A stretch of DNA of 64,000 nucleotides from the NCBI RefSeq assembly GCF_016862975.1, contig NZ_BONZ01000040.1:1-64000 (forward strand). Reading direction: 5' to 3'. Below the pieces are notes generated by a model. That model was not told where the DNA came from and did no database searches. It was given only the letters and a program-made list of their open reading frames with translations. Of the stretch, positions 8,064 through 16,025 are shown one piece after another. The position numbers and the translations under genes are program-made. This stretch comes from Rugosimonospora africana (lineage in GTDB: Bacteria > Actinomycetota > Actinomycetes > Mycobacteriales > Micromonosporaceae). How positions within the stretch are numbered: position 1 is the first letter of the stretch; every line of letters starts with the position of its first letter.

Positions 8064-9013
8064 TGGACGATCACCGCCTTGACCGGTTCCATCGCCCCGC
8101 CGGCCAGCGCCAGGAAGACCTCCCGGGACTGCTCCAACCCGACCGGAGTCGTCCAGTCCAGGTCCAGCTCGGCCGCGAGCGCCAGAGCGGTCGCGAAGTC
8201 GTCGGGTGAGTACGCGAACGAACCCACCACCCGCTTCTCCTGGCGCACCAGGGCATTGCCGTCGAACCCTGGGTCCGGGTCCGCCAGGCCGAGCCACACG
8301 CAGGTGCCGCCTGGCCGTACCCGGTCGATCCCGGCCCGCCGGGTGACCGGCGAACCGACCGCGTCGATCACGGCGTCGAACTCGCCGGCCAGCTCCGGTT
8401 CGGTGGACGTGGCCCCGAGCCGCCGCGCCAGCTCCAGCCGCTGCGGCGACCGGTCGACCACGGTGACGTCGGCCAGGCCGTGCCGGCGCGCGACCAGCAG
8501 GCAGACCAGGCCGATGGTGCCGGCTCCGACGATCGCGACCCGGCCGGGGGCGGTGGCGTGAACCCCTCCGCGCGGGTCGAGCTGGTGCCACGCGTGCACC
8601 GCGTTGGCCAGCGGCTCGACCATCGCCGCCGTCTGCCATGACATCTCCGGCGGAAGCTCGTGCAGGGAGGTCGCCGGGACCACGACGGACTCCGCGAACC
8701 CGCCCGGCCGGTGCACGCCGAGCAGTTCCCGGTTCCGGCACAGTTGCGGGCGGCCGCTCCGGCACAGGTCGCACTGCCCGCAGCTGACGAGCGGGTTCAC
8801 CACGACCCGCCGGCCCTCCGGCGTGGTACCGGCGAACTCGTGCCCCATGACCAGCGGCGGCTTACGGAACCCGGGCTGGCGGAAGCCGTGCAGTTCGCTG
8901 CCGCAGATGCCGGCCGCGCGCACGTCGAGCAGCACGTCACCGGCGTCCGGCCGGGGCCGGTCGACGTCCTGGAGTTCGACCTCACCGGGGCCGGTGAACA
9001 CCAGTGCCCTCAT
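8060..9013 (-). CDS. Zinc-dependent medium-chain alcohol/polyol dehydrogenase
   Basis: A 317-residue MDR dehydrogenase like sorbitol, galactitol or threonine dehydrogenases. Catalytic zinc ligands are C37 and H58/E59 (GHE). The structural zinc lobe is C78, C81, C84 and C92. The NAD-binding motif GAGTIG follows in the second half. A GGGAG box eight bases before the ATG supports the start. It is the second gene of the operon, separated from the SDR by a tandem repeat, and is ATGA-coupled to the lactonase. Oxidation of a sugar or polyol hydroxyl is likely; the exact substrate is open. Confidence 0.92.
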   Translation of the reverse strand: MRALVFTGPGEVELQDVDRPRPDAGDVLLDVRAAGICGSELHGFRQPGFRKPPLVMGHEFAGTTPEGRRVVVNPLVSCGQCDLCRSGRPQLCRNRELLGVHRPGGFAESVVVPATSLHELPPEMSWQTAAMVEPLANAVHAWHQLDPRGGVHATAPGRVAIVGAGTIGLVCLLVARRHGLADVTVVDRSPQRLELARRLGATSTEPELAGEFDAVIDAVGSPVTRRAGIDRVRPGGTCVWLGLADPDPGFDGNALVRQEKRVVGSFAYSPDDFATALALAAELDLDWTTPVGLEQSREVFLALAGGAMEPVKAVIVQ

Positions 9014-9039
9014 GCGTGTTTCTCCCGTCGTGGTCTGAA

Positions 9040-9117
9040 GGGTTCGGGCATCACAGGGTCGGACATCACAGGGTCGGACATCACAGGGTCGGGCGTCACA
9101 GGGCGTCACAGGGCTCA
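9040..9117. repeat. 15-bp tandem repeat downstream of the SDR stop codon
   Basis: Units of GGGTCGGACATCACA (9056-9070, 9071-9085, a variant at 9086-9100, shorter copies on either side) fill the gap between two operon genes. Read on the coding strand each unit contains TGTGA, and the SDR's own stop codon is the first of these. The array therefore looks like duplication of the gene end. Confidence 0.92.
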
Positions 9118-9900
9118 CATCGCGGTCAGCTGCCCGCCGTCCACCACGATCGCCGTGCCGGTGATGAACGAGGCGTCGTCGGAGGCGAGGAACGCGTACG
9201 CGGCGGCGACCTCGTCGGGGCGGCCGGTGCGGCGCAGCGGGATCTTCTGCTCGGCGTACCCGGCGGCGAAACCGTCGTCCAGGTCGCTCGCGATCTGTGC
9301 GTTCAACGGCGTCTCGATGTACCCGGGACACAGCGCGTTGACCCGGATGCCGTACCGGCCCAACTCCACCGCCATCGTCGTCGTCAGGCCCAGCACCGCG
9401 GCCTTCGACGCGTTGTAGTGCGCGTAGTCCGCCTCGCCGGCGAGCCCGTTGATGGAGGACATGTTCACGATCGAGCCGCCGGTGCCCTGCGCCACCAGCA
9501 CCCGCGCGGTGTGTTGGGCGACCAGGAACATGCCGCGCAGGTTGACCGCCAGCAGCCGGTCCCAGTGGTGTGGCGCGATGTCGAGGAACGGCTCGCGCCA
9601 CGCTGTGCCGGCGTTGTTGGCGAGCACGTCGATGCCGCCGAGGGCAGCGGCGGCGTCGCGGACCAGCCGCCCCGCCTCCGCCTCGTCGCTGACGTCGGCC
9701 GCGGTACCGGCGAGGTCGGCCGCCGTGTCGGTGACACCGCCGACCTCAGCCAGCCGGGCGAGCGCCGCCGCGACCTCGCCGGGATCGAGACCGCCGATGA
9801 AGACCCGGGCGCCTTCCTCCAGGAAGCGCCGGGCCGCCGCCTCGCCGATGCCGCTGCTGCCGCCGCTGACCAGTACGCGCCTTCCGCGCAGCCCACGCAT
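9115..9900 (-). CDS. Short-chain dehydrogenase/reductase (SDR), first gene of the sugar operon
   Basis: A 261-residue classical SDR. The cofactor motif GGSSGIG is at residues 13-19, NNAG follows, and the catalytic serine (MSSINGL), Y162 and K166 (YNASK) are all present. The C-terminal end FITGTAIVVDGGQ is typical of glucose/sugar dehydrogenase-like SDRs. A GGGGAGAG stretch supports the ATG at 9900. It is the promoter-proximal gene of the operon that ends with the kinase at 2566, and is divergent from the IclR gene at 10087. With the zinc dehydrogenase it supplies two oxidation steps. Confidence 0.92.
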   Translation of the reverse strand: MRGLRGRRVLVSGGSSGIGEAAARRFLEEGARVFIGGLDPGEVAAALARLAEVGGVTDTAADLAGTAADVSDEAEAGRLVRDAAAALGGIDVLANNAGTAWREPFLDIAPHHWDRLLAVNLRGMFLVAQHTARVLVAQGTGGSIVNMSSINGLAGEADYAHYNASKAAVLGLTTTMAVELGRYGIRVNALCPGYIETPLNAQIASDLDDGFAAGYAEQKIPLRRTGRPDEVAAAYAFLASDDASFITGTAIVVDGGQLTAM

Positions 9901-9976
9901 GACTCTCCCCGCATGGCATTCCCGGGTTCTGGGCGCCGGGCCGTCCGACACTGCTGCGACGGTTCGCACGACCGTC

Positions 9977-10005
9977 CGATATACTGAACGCCATTCGCTA
10001 TTTCG
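9977..10005. promoter_or_regulatory. Candidate IclR operator and -10 box in the divergent promoter
   Basis: The gap between the SDR and IclR starts contains an imperfect inverted repeat, CGATATA at 9977-9983 and TATTTCG at 9999-10005. TATACT at 9980-9985 is a good -10 box for the IclR gene, so a protein bound to the repeat would cover it. Only one plausible site was found, so this is weak. Confidence 0.4.
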
Positions 10006-10086
10006 ACACCAAACCTAACGACGGGCTCTCGTCCTGTCAAAGGTCGCTCAACGCCTTCGTTCACCTGAGTTTCCCGGGGGTATGAG

Positions 10087-10860
10087 TTGCCGCGCAGCGT
10101 CCCCGCCGCGAGTCGGGCCCTGGACATCCTCGAACTGTTTCTGCAGCAGCCGCTGCTGTCCGCCGCCGAGGTGGTCAGCCGGGCCGGGCTCGCCCGGACG
10201 ACTGCGCACGAGCTGCTCGTCACGCTCGTGGACCGCCGGTACCTGGTCCCGGTGCCCGGGCAGCCCACCCGGTATCGGCTCGGCGTGCGCCTGTTCCAGC
10301 TCGGCAGCGTGTTCGCCGACCAGATCGACCTGGCCCGGGAGGCGCAACTGGCCGCGAACGACGTCGCCGCCGCGTGCGCCGAAACGGTGCACGTCGCCGT
10401 CCGGGAGGGCCGCGACGTCATCTACATCGCCCGGGTGGACAGCACCCATCCGGTACGCATGGTGTCGGCGGTCGGCCGTCACCTGCCGGCACACTGCACC
10501 GGCGTCGGCAAGATGCTGCTGTCCGGCCTCGCGGCGGAAGACTTCGACGCGCTGTACCCGCGGGGGCAGAAGCTGCCCGCGATGACGCGCGACAGCATCA
10601 CGTCGGTGACCCGGCTGAAGTCCGTCCTCAAGCGGATCCGGCAGGACGGGCTGGCCTTCGACGACGGCGAGTCCAGCGAGGACGTCCACTGTGTCGCGGC
10701 GGGCGTGCGCGACCAAACCGGCGCGATAGTCGCCTCGATGAGCGTGTCCGTGCCGACGTCCCGGTGGAACGACAAGACCCGGGCCCGGCTGTCGGACCTG
10801 GTGCGCGACGGCGCCGCGCGGCTGTCCGACAACCTGGGCCACCGGCCGGGAGAAGGCTAG
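10087..10860 (+). CDS. IclR-family transcriptional regulator
   Basis: A 257-residue regulator with an N-terminal winged helix (residues about 5-65, LSAAEVVSRAGLARTTAHEL) and a C-terminal IclR effector domain. The start is a TTG: an in-frame TGA at 10066-10068 excludes anything further upstream, and a CGGGGG stretch lies just before it. IclR proteins usually bind small carbon-source metabolites and control adjacent catabolic genes. This one faces away from the seven-gene sugar operon and is its likely regulator. Confidence 0.9.
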   Translation: MPRSVPAASRALDILELFLQQPLLSAAEVVSRAGLARTTAHELLVTLVDRRYLVPVPGQPTRYRLGVRLFQLGSVFADQIDLAREAQLAANDVAAACAETVHVAVREGRDVIYIARVDSTHPVRMVSAVGRHLPAHCTGVGKMLLSGLAAEDFDALYPRGQKLPAMTRDSITSVTRLKSVLKRIRQDGLAFDDGESSEDVHCVAAGVRDQTGAIVASMSVSVPTSRWNDKTRARLSDLVRDGAARLSDNLGHRPGEG

Positions 10861-10892
10861 CCGTCTCTTCGCCGGCAATCCGTCCGCCCGCG

Positions 10893-10909
10893 CCGCGGCC
10901 GTGCCGCGG
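10893..10909. terminator. Terminator-like hairpin between convergent genes
   Basis: CCGCGGC and GCCGCGG form a seven-pair stem around a three-base loop, between the IclR stop and the GH4 stop. There is no T-run, as usual at this GC content. Confidence 0.4.
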
Positions 10910-10928
10910 GTGTTCCCGGGGAAGGCGC

Positions 10929-12239
10929 TCACCGGACCGGCGCGCATGCCCGCAGCGGTTCGGGGATGAGGTCGCCGTGCGCCTTCATCATCGCGTCGCA
11001 CATGTCCCAGATGTCGTCGACCCGGAGCGTCGCCGACGCGTTCGGATCCATCATCACCGCCTGCCGTACCATCCGCGCATCGTCGGACAGCGCCGCCCGG
11101 ACGGTCAGCTCGCACACCGCGAGGAACGACGTGTTGAGCGCGGAACACTGCGGCGGCAGCGCGCCGACATGGTGCGGATGCAACCCGAGACCGTCCACTG
11201 TGGCCGGTACCTCGACCCCGGCGCCGTGCGGCAGGTTGGTGATGAGGTCGCGGTTGGCCACGTTCGCGTGGATGATCCGCGGCGTGCCGGTCACCATCGA
11301 GTGGATGACCTGCGGGGCGTACTCGGTGGCGCTGTGCTCCAGCGGTACCACCTCATCGGCGGCCAGCAGCGCCCGGGTCTGCTCGTACTCGGCCACGTTG
11401 CCTTCGCTGATGCCGAGGTACGTATCGACGGGGATGCGCAGCCGCTGCACCTCACGTTCGTCGTGCAGGTACCACGGCACGTACTCGGAGGAGTGTTCGC
11501 TGGTCTCGGTGGGGTAGTAGCCCAGCCGGCGGTACATGTCCACCCGTACCCGGCGGCGCAGCTCCGGGTCGGCGGCGATGCGCTCGTCCAGGCGCGGGTA
11601 CAGGCTCTCGCCCCGGTGCTCCCAGCGCAGCAGCCACGCCTGGTGGTTGACGCCGGCCGCCCGGTACTCGGTCTCCGCGAGCGGTGCACCGACCAGCTCG
11701 CAGAGCCCGGAGACCGTCCAGTACACGCTGTGGCACAGGCCGACCGCCTTCAGCCGCGGCGCGATCTCGGACAGCCACCACACGTTCATCGCCATCGGGT
11801 TGGTGTAGTTGAGCAGCCACGCTTCCGGGCACACCGCCATCATGTCCTCGGCGATCCCGCGCAGCACCGGGAACGTGCGCAGCGCCCGGAACACGCCGCC
11901 CACGCCGAGCGTGTCCGCGATCGTCTGGCGCACGCCGAACGACTTCGGCACCTCGAAGTCCACCCGGGTCGCGTCGATGCCGCCGACCTGAACCATGTTG
12001 ATGACGAAGTCGGCGCCCTCCAGCGCGGTACGCCGGTCGAGCGAGGCGGTGATGGTCGGGTTCACGTTCAGCTGGGCCGCGGCCTGCCGGGCGATGCCCT
12101 CCGCGGTCGCCAGCCGGTCGGGGTCGATGTCGTGCAGGGCGATGCGTACGTCGCCCAGTTCCGGGTAGCCGAAGATGTCCGCGAGCAGCTGCCGGGTGAA
12201 GACCACGCTTCCCGCGCCGACAAAGGTCACCGTCGTCAT
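10929..12239 (-). CDS. Glycoside hydrolase family 4 protein (second copy)
   Basis: A 436-residue GH4 glycosidase. It has the nucleotide motif FVGAGS at residues 6-11, NYTNP from residue 144 and GLCHSVYW with C169. Sequence near the N-terminus (ELGDVRIALHDIDPDRL) resembles alpha-galactosidase/alpha-glucosidase members. It differs throughout from the first GH4 at 4745-6064, so the two probably act on different linkages or residues of one substrate rather than being a recent duplication. It is the last gene of the ABC transporter operon. A GGAGGG box lies about 11 bases before the ATG. Confidence 0.93.
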   Translation of the reverse strand: MTTVTFVGAGSVVFTRQLLADIFGYPELGDVRIALHDIDPDRLATAEGIARQAAAQLNVNPTITASLDRRTALEGADFVINMVQVGGIDATRVDFEVPKSFGVRQTIADTLGVGGVFRALRTFPVLRGIAEDMMAVCPEAWLLNYTNPMAMNVWWLSEIAPRLKAVGLCHSVYWTVSGLCELVGAPLAETEYRAAGVNHQAWLLRWEHRGESLYPRLDERIAADPELRRRVRVDMYRRLGYYPTETSEHSSEYVPWYLHDEREVQRLRIPVDTYLGISEGNVAEYEQTRALLAADEVVPLEHSATEYAPQVIHSMVTGTPRIIHANVANRDLITNLPHGAGVEVPATVDGLGLHPHHVGALPPQCSALNTSFLAVCELTVRAALSDDARMVRQAVMMDPNASATLRVDDIWDMCDAMMKAHGDLIPEPLRACAPVR

Positions 12240-12259
12240 GTTGTTCCATTCCCTCCGGT

Positions 12260-12295
12260 GGTTGATGGGGCTCAGCCGGTTGATGGGGCTCAGCC
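12260..12295. repeat. 18-bp tandem duplication at the permease stop codon
   Basis: On the coding strand GGCTGAGCCCCATCAACC occurs twice in a row. The first copy contains the permease stop TGA (12292-12290), and the second reproduces it downstream. It fills most of the gap to the GH4 gene. Confidence 0.93.
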
Positions 12296-13135
12296 CTTCA
12301 CGGCGCTGGACGCGAGCGACCGGATGAACGTCCGCTGCGCGGCCAGGAACGCGATGAGCACGGGCAGTACCGCGATGAGGTTGCCGGCCATCACGGCCGA
12401 CCACTCGGTGCGGTGCTGTCCCTGGAAGGTGGCCAGTCCGAGCTGCAGGGTGTAGTTGTGGTCGTTGTTGATGGCGATCAGCGGCCAGGTGAGGTCGTTC
12501 CAGGTGGCCAGGAACGTCAGGACCGCCACGGTGCCCAGCGCCGGTCGCGCCATCGGCACCACGACGTGCCACAGCGTGCGCAGCCGCGAGCAGCCGTCCA
12601 TCCACGCGGCCTCCTCGACCTCGCGCGGCAGGGAGAGGAAGAACTGCCGGAACAGGAACACCGCGAGCGGGGTGACCAGGGACGGCACCATGAGGGCGCC
12701 GAGAGTGTCGACCAGCCCGAGGTCCTTCATGATGAGGAACGTCGGAATCATGGTGATCTGGAACGGGATCACCAGGGTGCCGAGCATCAACGCCAGCAGC
12801 GCCCGCGAGCCGCCGAACCTCAGCCGGGCGAACGCGTACCCGCCGAGGATCCCGAACACCAGGTTCCCGATGACGACCACCACCGCCACGATGGCGGAGT
12901 TGAGGAACCAGCGCGGGAACAGTGCGTTGTCCAGCACGTACCGGTAGCCGTCGAGGTGCAGCGAGTGCGGGATGATGGTCGGCGGGAACCGGTTGATCTG
13001 CGCGTTGCTCATGAACGAGCTGAGCACCAGCCACACCAGCGGCAGGCCGAACAGCAGCGACACCGGCGCCAGCACGAAGTGCCACGGGCTGAACGGCAGC
13101 CACCTGCGGCGCCTGTGGACCGGCAGTGTGGTCAT
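12290..13135 (-). CDS. Carbohydrate ABC transporter permease (MalG-like)
   Basis: A 281-residue inner-membrane subunit with six predicted helices. The cytoplasmic coupling loop EEAAWMDGCSRLRTLWHVVVP carries the EAA-type consensus of CUT1 sugar transporters. Its ATG overlaps the stop of the partner permease as ATGA. No ATPase gene is present in the locus, so a shared multi-sugar ATPase elsewhere (MsiK in other actinomycetes) is presumably used. Confidence 0.93.
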   Translation of the reverse strand: MTTLPVHRRRRWLPFSPWHFVLAPVSLLFGLPLVWLVLSSFMSNAQINRFPPTIIPHSLHLDGYRYVLDNALFPRWFLNSAIVAVVVVIGNLVFGILGGYAFARLRFGGSRALLALMLGTLVIPFQITMIPTFLIMKDLGLVDTLGALMVPSLVTPLAVFLFRQFFLSLPREVEEAAWMDGCSRLRTLWHVVVPMARPALGTVAVLTFLATWNDLTWPLIAINNDHNYTLQLGLATFQGQHRTEWSAVMAGNLIAVLPVLIAFLAAQRTFIRSLASSAVKG

Positions 13136-14082
13136 CGCCGGCTCACCTTCCTCTCGTCGCCCCGGCGGATCAGGCGGATGCCGATGCTGAGCACCAGGAG
13201 GCCGAACGCCAGGACGTAGGCACCCGCCGCGGCGTATCCGGCGTTGAACACCTCGAACGCCTGCTGCCACACGAAGAACACCACGACCGTGGTGGACTCC
13301 AGCGGTCCGCCGCGGGTCGTCACGAACACCATGTCGAAGACCTGCAACGATTGCAGCGTCTCCCAGATGAGCAGGAACACCGTCATCGGTCGCAGCGCGG
13401 GCCACACCACGAACCGGAAGGTGGCGCCGCGCCCCGCCCCGTCGATGGAGGCCGCCTCGACCAGTTCGGCGGGGATGTCCTGCAGCCCGGCGAGGTAGAC
13501 CACCACACAGAACCCGACGCCGCTCCACAACGCGATGAGCACCAGCAGGTACAGCGCCTGGCTCTTGTCCGCGAAGAAGCCCTGTGCCGGGATGTCGAAC
13601 CAGTGCAGCACCGCGTTGGCGAGCCCGAAGTGCGAGTCGAAGATGAACGAGAACAGCACGCCCTGCGCGGTCGCGGACACCACGAACGGCACGAACACCA
13701 GCGTCCGGTACAGGCCGATGAGGCGCACCTTGCGGTTGAGAAGCAGCGCCAGGCCGAGGCCGCCGGCGATGCTCAGCGGCACGAACAGGGCCGTGTAGAT
13801 GAGGGTGTGCCCGACGGCCGCGCGGAAGTTGGGATCGTGGCTGAGTGTTTCGTAGTTCTTCAGCCCCACCCACTGGGCGGGCGTGATCAGATCGCTGCTC
13901 TGCAACGAGAGCACCAGAGACCACACCATCGGCACGATGCCGAGCCCGAGAATGATGGCCACCGACGGCAGCACGTAGGACCAGGCGGTGCTCGCCTCGC
14001 CGTACCTGCGGCGCCGCAGTGACCGGGCCGGATCGCGCACCGGCTCCCGGTTCACCACGGCAACCCTGAACTGGGTCTTCAC
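13132..14082 (-). CDS. Carbohydrate ABC transporter permease (MalF-like)
   Basis: A permease of about 316 residues with six helices and an EAA loop (EAASIDGAGRGATFRFVVWP). It forms the transmembrane pair with the downstream permease. The start is uncertain. GTG at 14082, 11 bases after the binding-protein stop, gives the full N-terminus, but no strong ribosome site is visible and GTG codons slightly further in are possible. It lies between the solute-binding protein and the second permease, the usual CUT1 order. Confidence 0.9.
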   Translation of the reverse strand: MKTQFRVAVVNREPVRDPARSLRRRRYGEASTAWSYVLPSVAIILGLGIVPMVWSLVLSLQSSDLITPAQWVGLKNYETLSHDPNFRAAVGHTLIYTALFVPLSIAGGLGLALLLNRKVRLIGLYRTLVFVPFVVSATAQGVLFSFIFDSHFGLANAVLHWFDIPAQGFFADKSQALYLLVLIALWSGVGFCVVVYLAGLQDIPAELVEAASIDGAGRGATFRFVVWPALRPMTVFLLIWETLQSLQVFDMVFVTTRGGPLESTTVVVFFVWQQAFEVFNAGYAAAGAYVLAFGLLVLSIGIRLIRRGDERKVSRR

Positions 14083-14093
14083 GATCGCGGCCG

Positions 14094-15425
14094 CTACGGG
14101 GTGGCCAGCGCGGCGTTGGCGTTCTTGGCGAGTTCGCTCAGCGCGCCCTCCGGAGTGCCCTGGCCGAGCAGCATCTTGACGATCGCCTGCCCCAGCGGTT
14201 CGGAGATCTGCGGGTACTTGCGGATCGTCGGGCGGGTCTTCGCGTAGGCGAGCGCGTCGGAGAACGGTTTCAGGCCCACGGTCGTGTCGACGTGCTGTTT
14301 CCACTCGGCCAGGTTGGCGGTGCTCTTGCGCAGCGGGAGGCTGCCGGCCTCGGTGGCCCACTGCACGTCCTGGTCGCCGGACGTGAGGAACTTGAGGAAC
14401 TCCACGGCCGCCTTGACCTTCGCCTTCCCGTTGTCGAAGACCGTCCAGGTGTCCGGGCCGGCGATGGTGACCCGCTTCCCGCTGAATGTGGGCAGCGGAA
14501 CGACACCGTAGTCGGACTTGGCCTCGATGAACACCGGCAGCTCCCACGGCCCGGTCGGGATCATCGCCATCTTGCCGCTGGTGAACACCTGGTACATCTG
14601 GTCGCTGCCGGGCTTGGTGTCGGCGTACACCGACTTGTCCGCGCCGAGCTGGTGGACGACCTGGAGCGCCTTGAGGCCGGAGTCGTTGTCGAAACCGATC
14701 TTCTTGCCCGATCCGTCCACAATGGACCCACCAAGGTCCCAGATGAGCGGGTAGATGCGCCAGACGCAGTCCTCGTCGCCAGCGGCGGGCCAGCCGGTGC
14801 CGAAGGTGCCCTTGGCCGGGTCGGTCAGCCGTTTCGCGGTGGCGACGTACTCGTCCCAGGTCCAGTCGCCGGTCGGCTCGGGCACGCCGGCCGCGGCGAA
14901 GATCTTCTTGTTGTACGCGACGCACAGGTTGTCGATGAGCGCGGGGAAGCCCCGTACCTTCCCGTCGACGGTCACCGCGTCGCGGGCGGCGGGGTAGTAG
15001 TCGTCCCAGTTCACGTCGGGCTGCGTGATGAACGGCTGGAGGTTGGCCACCTTCGGGCTGCGCGCCACGTTGGCGATGTCCGGACCGAAGATGTACGCGA
15101 TGTCGGGGTACTTGCCCGAGGCCAGCGCGGTGGTGATTTTCTGGAGCATGCTGTCGGCCAGGACGCCGCCGCTGCTCGCGTTCACCTTGATTTTCGGGTT
15201 CTTGGCGTTGAACGCGGCGACGATTTTGTCGAGAGTGTCCTTGCCCTGGTTTTCCTGGCCGTGCCACATCGTGATGGTCACGGTGCCGTCGGCGCTCGCG
15301 CCGTCGTCGTCCGAGCCGCAGGCGCCCAGCAGCGGGCTCATGCCCGCCAGTGCGGCCAGGCCCAGACCGTTGCGGAGCAGTTCGCGCCGAGTCGGCATGC
15401 GTCCAGAGGGTTGTCGTACGGTCAC
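14094..15425 (-). CDS. Sugar ABC transporter solute-binding lipoprotein
   Basis: A 443-residue extracytoplasmic binding protein of the CUT1 class. The leader has twin arginines (TRRELLRNGL) followed by a hydrophobic stretch and the lipobox LLGAC, with the lipid-modified cysteine at residue 36. The mature part begins with an Asp/Gly linker, then VTITMWHGQENQ, typical of MalE-like proteins. A GTG start at 15425 is supported by GGGGAGG eight bases upstream. It is the first gene of the operon, 185 bp downstream of a consensus promoter. Its ligand is presumably the glycoside attacked by the GH4 enzymes. Confidence 0.92.
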   Translation of the reverse strand: MTVRQPSGRMPTRRELLRNGLGLAALAGMSPLLGACGSDDDGASADGTVTITMWHGQENQGKDTLDKIVAAFNAKNPKIKVNASSGGVLADSMLQKITTALASGKYPDIAYIFGPDIANVARSPKVANLQPFITQPDVNWDDYYPAARDAVTVDGKVRGFPALIDNLCVAYNKKIFAAAGVPEPTGDWTWDEYVATAKRLTDPAKGTFGTGWPAAGDEDCVWRIYPLIWDLGGSIVDGSGKKIGFDNDSGLKALQVVHQLGADKSVYADTKPGSDQMYQVFTSGKMAMIPTGPWELPVFIEAKSDYGVVPLPTFSGKRVTIAGPDTWTVFDNGKAKVKAAVEFLKFLTSGDQDVQWATEAGSLPLRKSTANLAEWKQHVDTTVGLKPFSDALAYAKTRPTIRKYPQISEPLGQAIVKMLLGQGTPEGALSELAKNANAALATP

Positions 15426-15617
15426 CTTCGGGCCTCCCCTTCTGAGGGCTGCGGGATAGCGGTCTGTCGTGGGAGCGGAAACCCTTCCTGCCCTGCCCGG
15501 CTCCGGTGGGGGATAGAGCGGGTTCGGGTCGCGGCGGCCGATGGGTGACGCCGCGACGGATCAATGAGGCGCAGCTGTGTTCGCCATGTCGAACAGCGTC
15601 CGAGTTGGCGTCATCGG

Positions 15618-15646
15618 AATCTAACTGGACGGTTTTCGAGTGTCAA
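15618..15646 (-). promoter_or_regulatory. Consensus promoter of the sugar transporter operon
   Basis: On the minus strand TTGACA (15646-15641), a 17-bp spacer and TAGATT (15623-15618) form a near-perfect housekeeping promoter. A TGCGCA-containing site at 15651-15660 abuts the -35 box. Transcription would begin near 15611, leaving a leader of about 185 nt before the binding-protein gene. Confidence 0.75.
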
Positions 15647-15650
15647 CGAT

Positions 15651-15660
15651 ATGTGCGCAT
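15651..15660. promoter_or_regulatory. TGCGCA operator next to the transporter promoter
   Basis: ATGTGCGCAT is a palindrome with one flaw and lies beside the -35 box of the transporter operon. The same core occurs at 15786-15795 and 16989-17018. Binding by the DeoR protein at 17080 is inferred. Confidence 0.5.
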
Positions 15661-15785
15661 CGAGTGCGGATACCGCGCAACCGCGCGCGGTCAAGCGGTC
15701 GATCCTCGTGGCACCGAGCGTCGCTGCGCACCCCGCTCGCTGTCACGCCTAGAAAGTGGACAACTTCGCGCGGCACTTGAGCATC

Positions 15786-15795
15786 TATGCGCATA
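15786..15795. promoter_or_regulatory. TATGCGCATA palindrome
   Basis: A perfect 10-bp palindrome 17 bp upstream of the GTG of the decayed kinase fragment. It shares its core with sites near the transporter and SIS promoters, and probably is a leftover operator of the lost kinase gene. Confidence 0.5.
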
Positions 15796-15811
15796 CTGCC
15801 ATGCTGAGTGC

Positions 15812-15935
15812 GTGCCCGACCAGCCCCGAATTCCCGCACCTTCCGCACGTGGCGAGGACCGGCCGCTGGATCTCCTCGTCGTCGGCGACGCCAACCCGGA
15901 TCTGATCCTCAGCGGCGGAGACGTGGTGCGGGTAC
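15812..15935 (+). pseudogene. Decayed 5' end of a PfkB/ribokinase-family kinase gene
   Basis: From a GTG at 15812 about 40 codons read into RPLDLLVVGDANPDLILSGG, which is the standard first strand and substrate motif of actinobacterial PfkB sugar kinases. Homology stops after GDVV, and the frame then runs through unrelated basic residues to a stop near 16057, with no ATP-site signature. A full kinase needs about 300 residues. The fragment is divergent from the transporter operon and convergent with the SIS gene, where a kinase gene would be expected. I read it as a remnant of a deletion. The rest of 15426-16025 holds only promoter and operator sequence. Confidence 0.7.
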
Positions 15936-16025
15936 ACCGAACGCCGGCACGCCCGAACACGCGCACGCCGAAACGCAAACGGTGGCGACAGCGGCCGGCA
16001 ACCCGGGGATCGCCGGCCGGCCGGA

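Noticed and set aside
10374-12455. 693-residue open frame crossing IclR and the second GH4 gene
   Set aside because: It overlaps two real genes in other frames and has compositionally biased sequence only.
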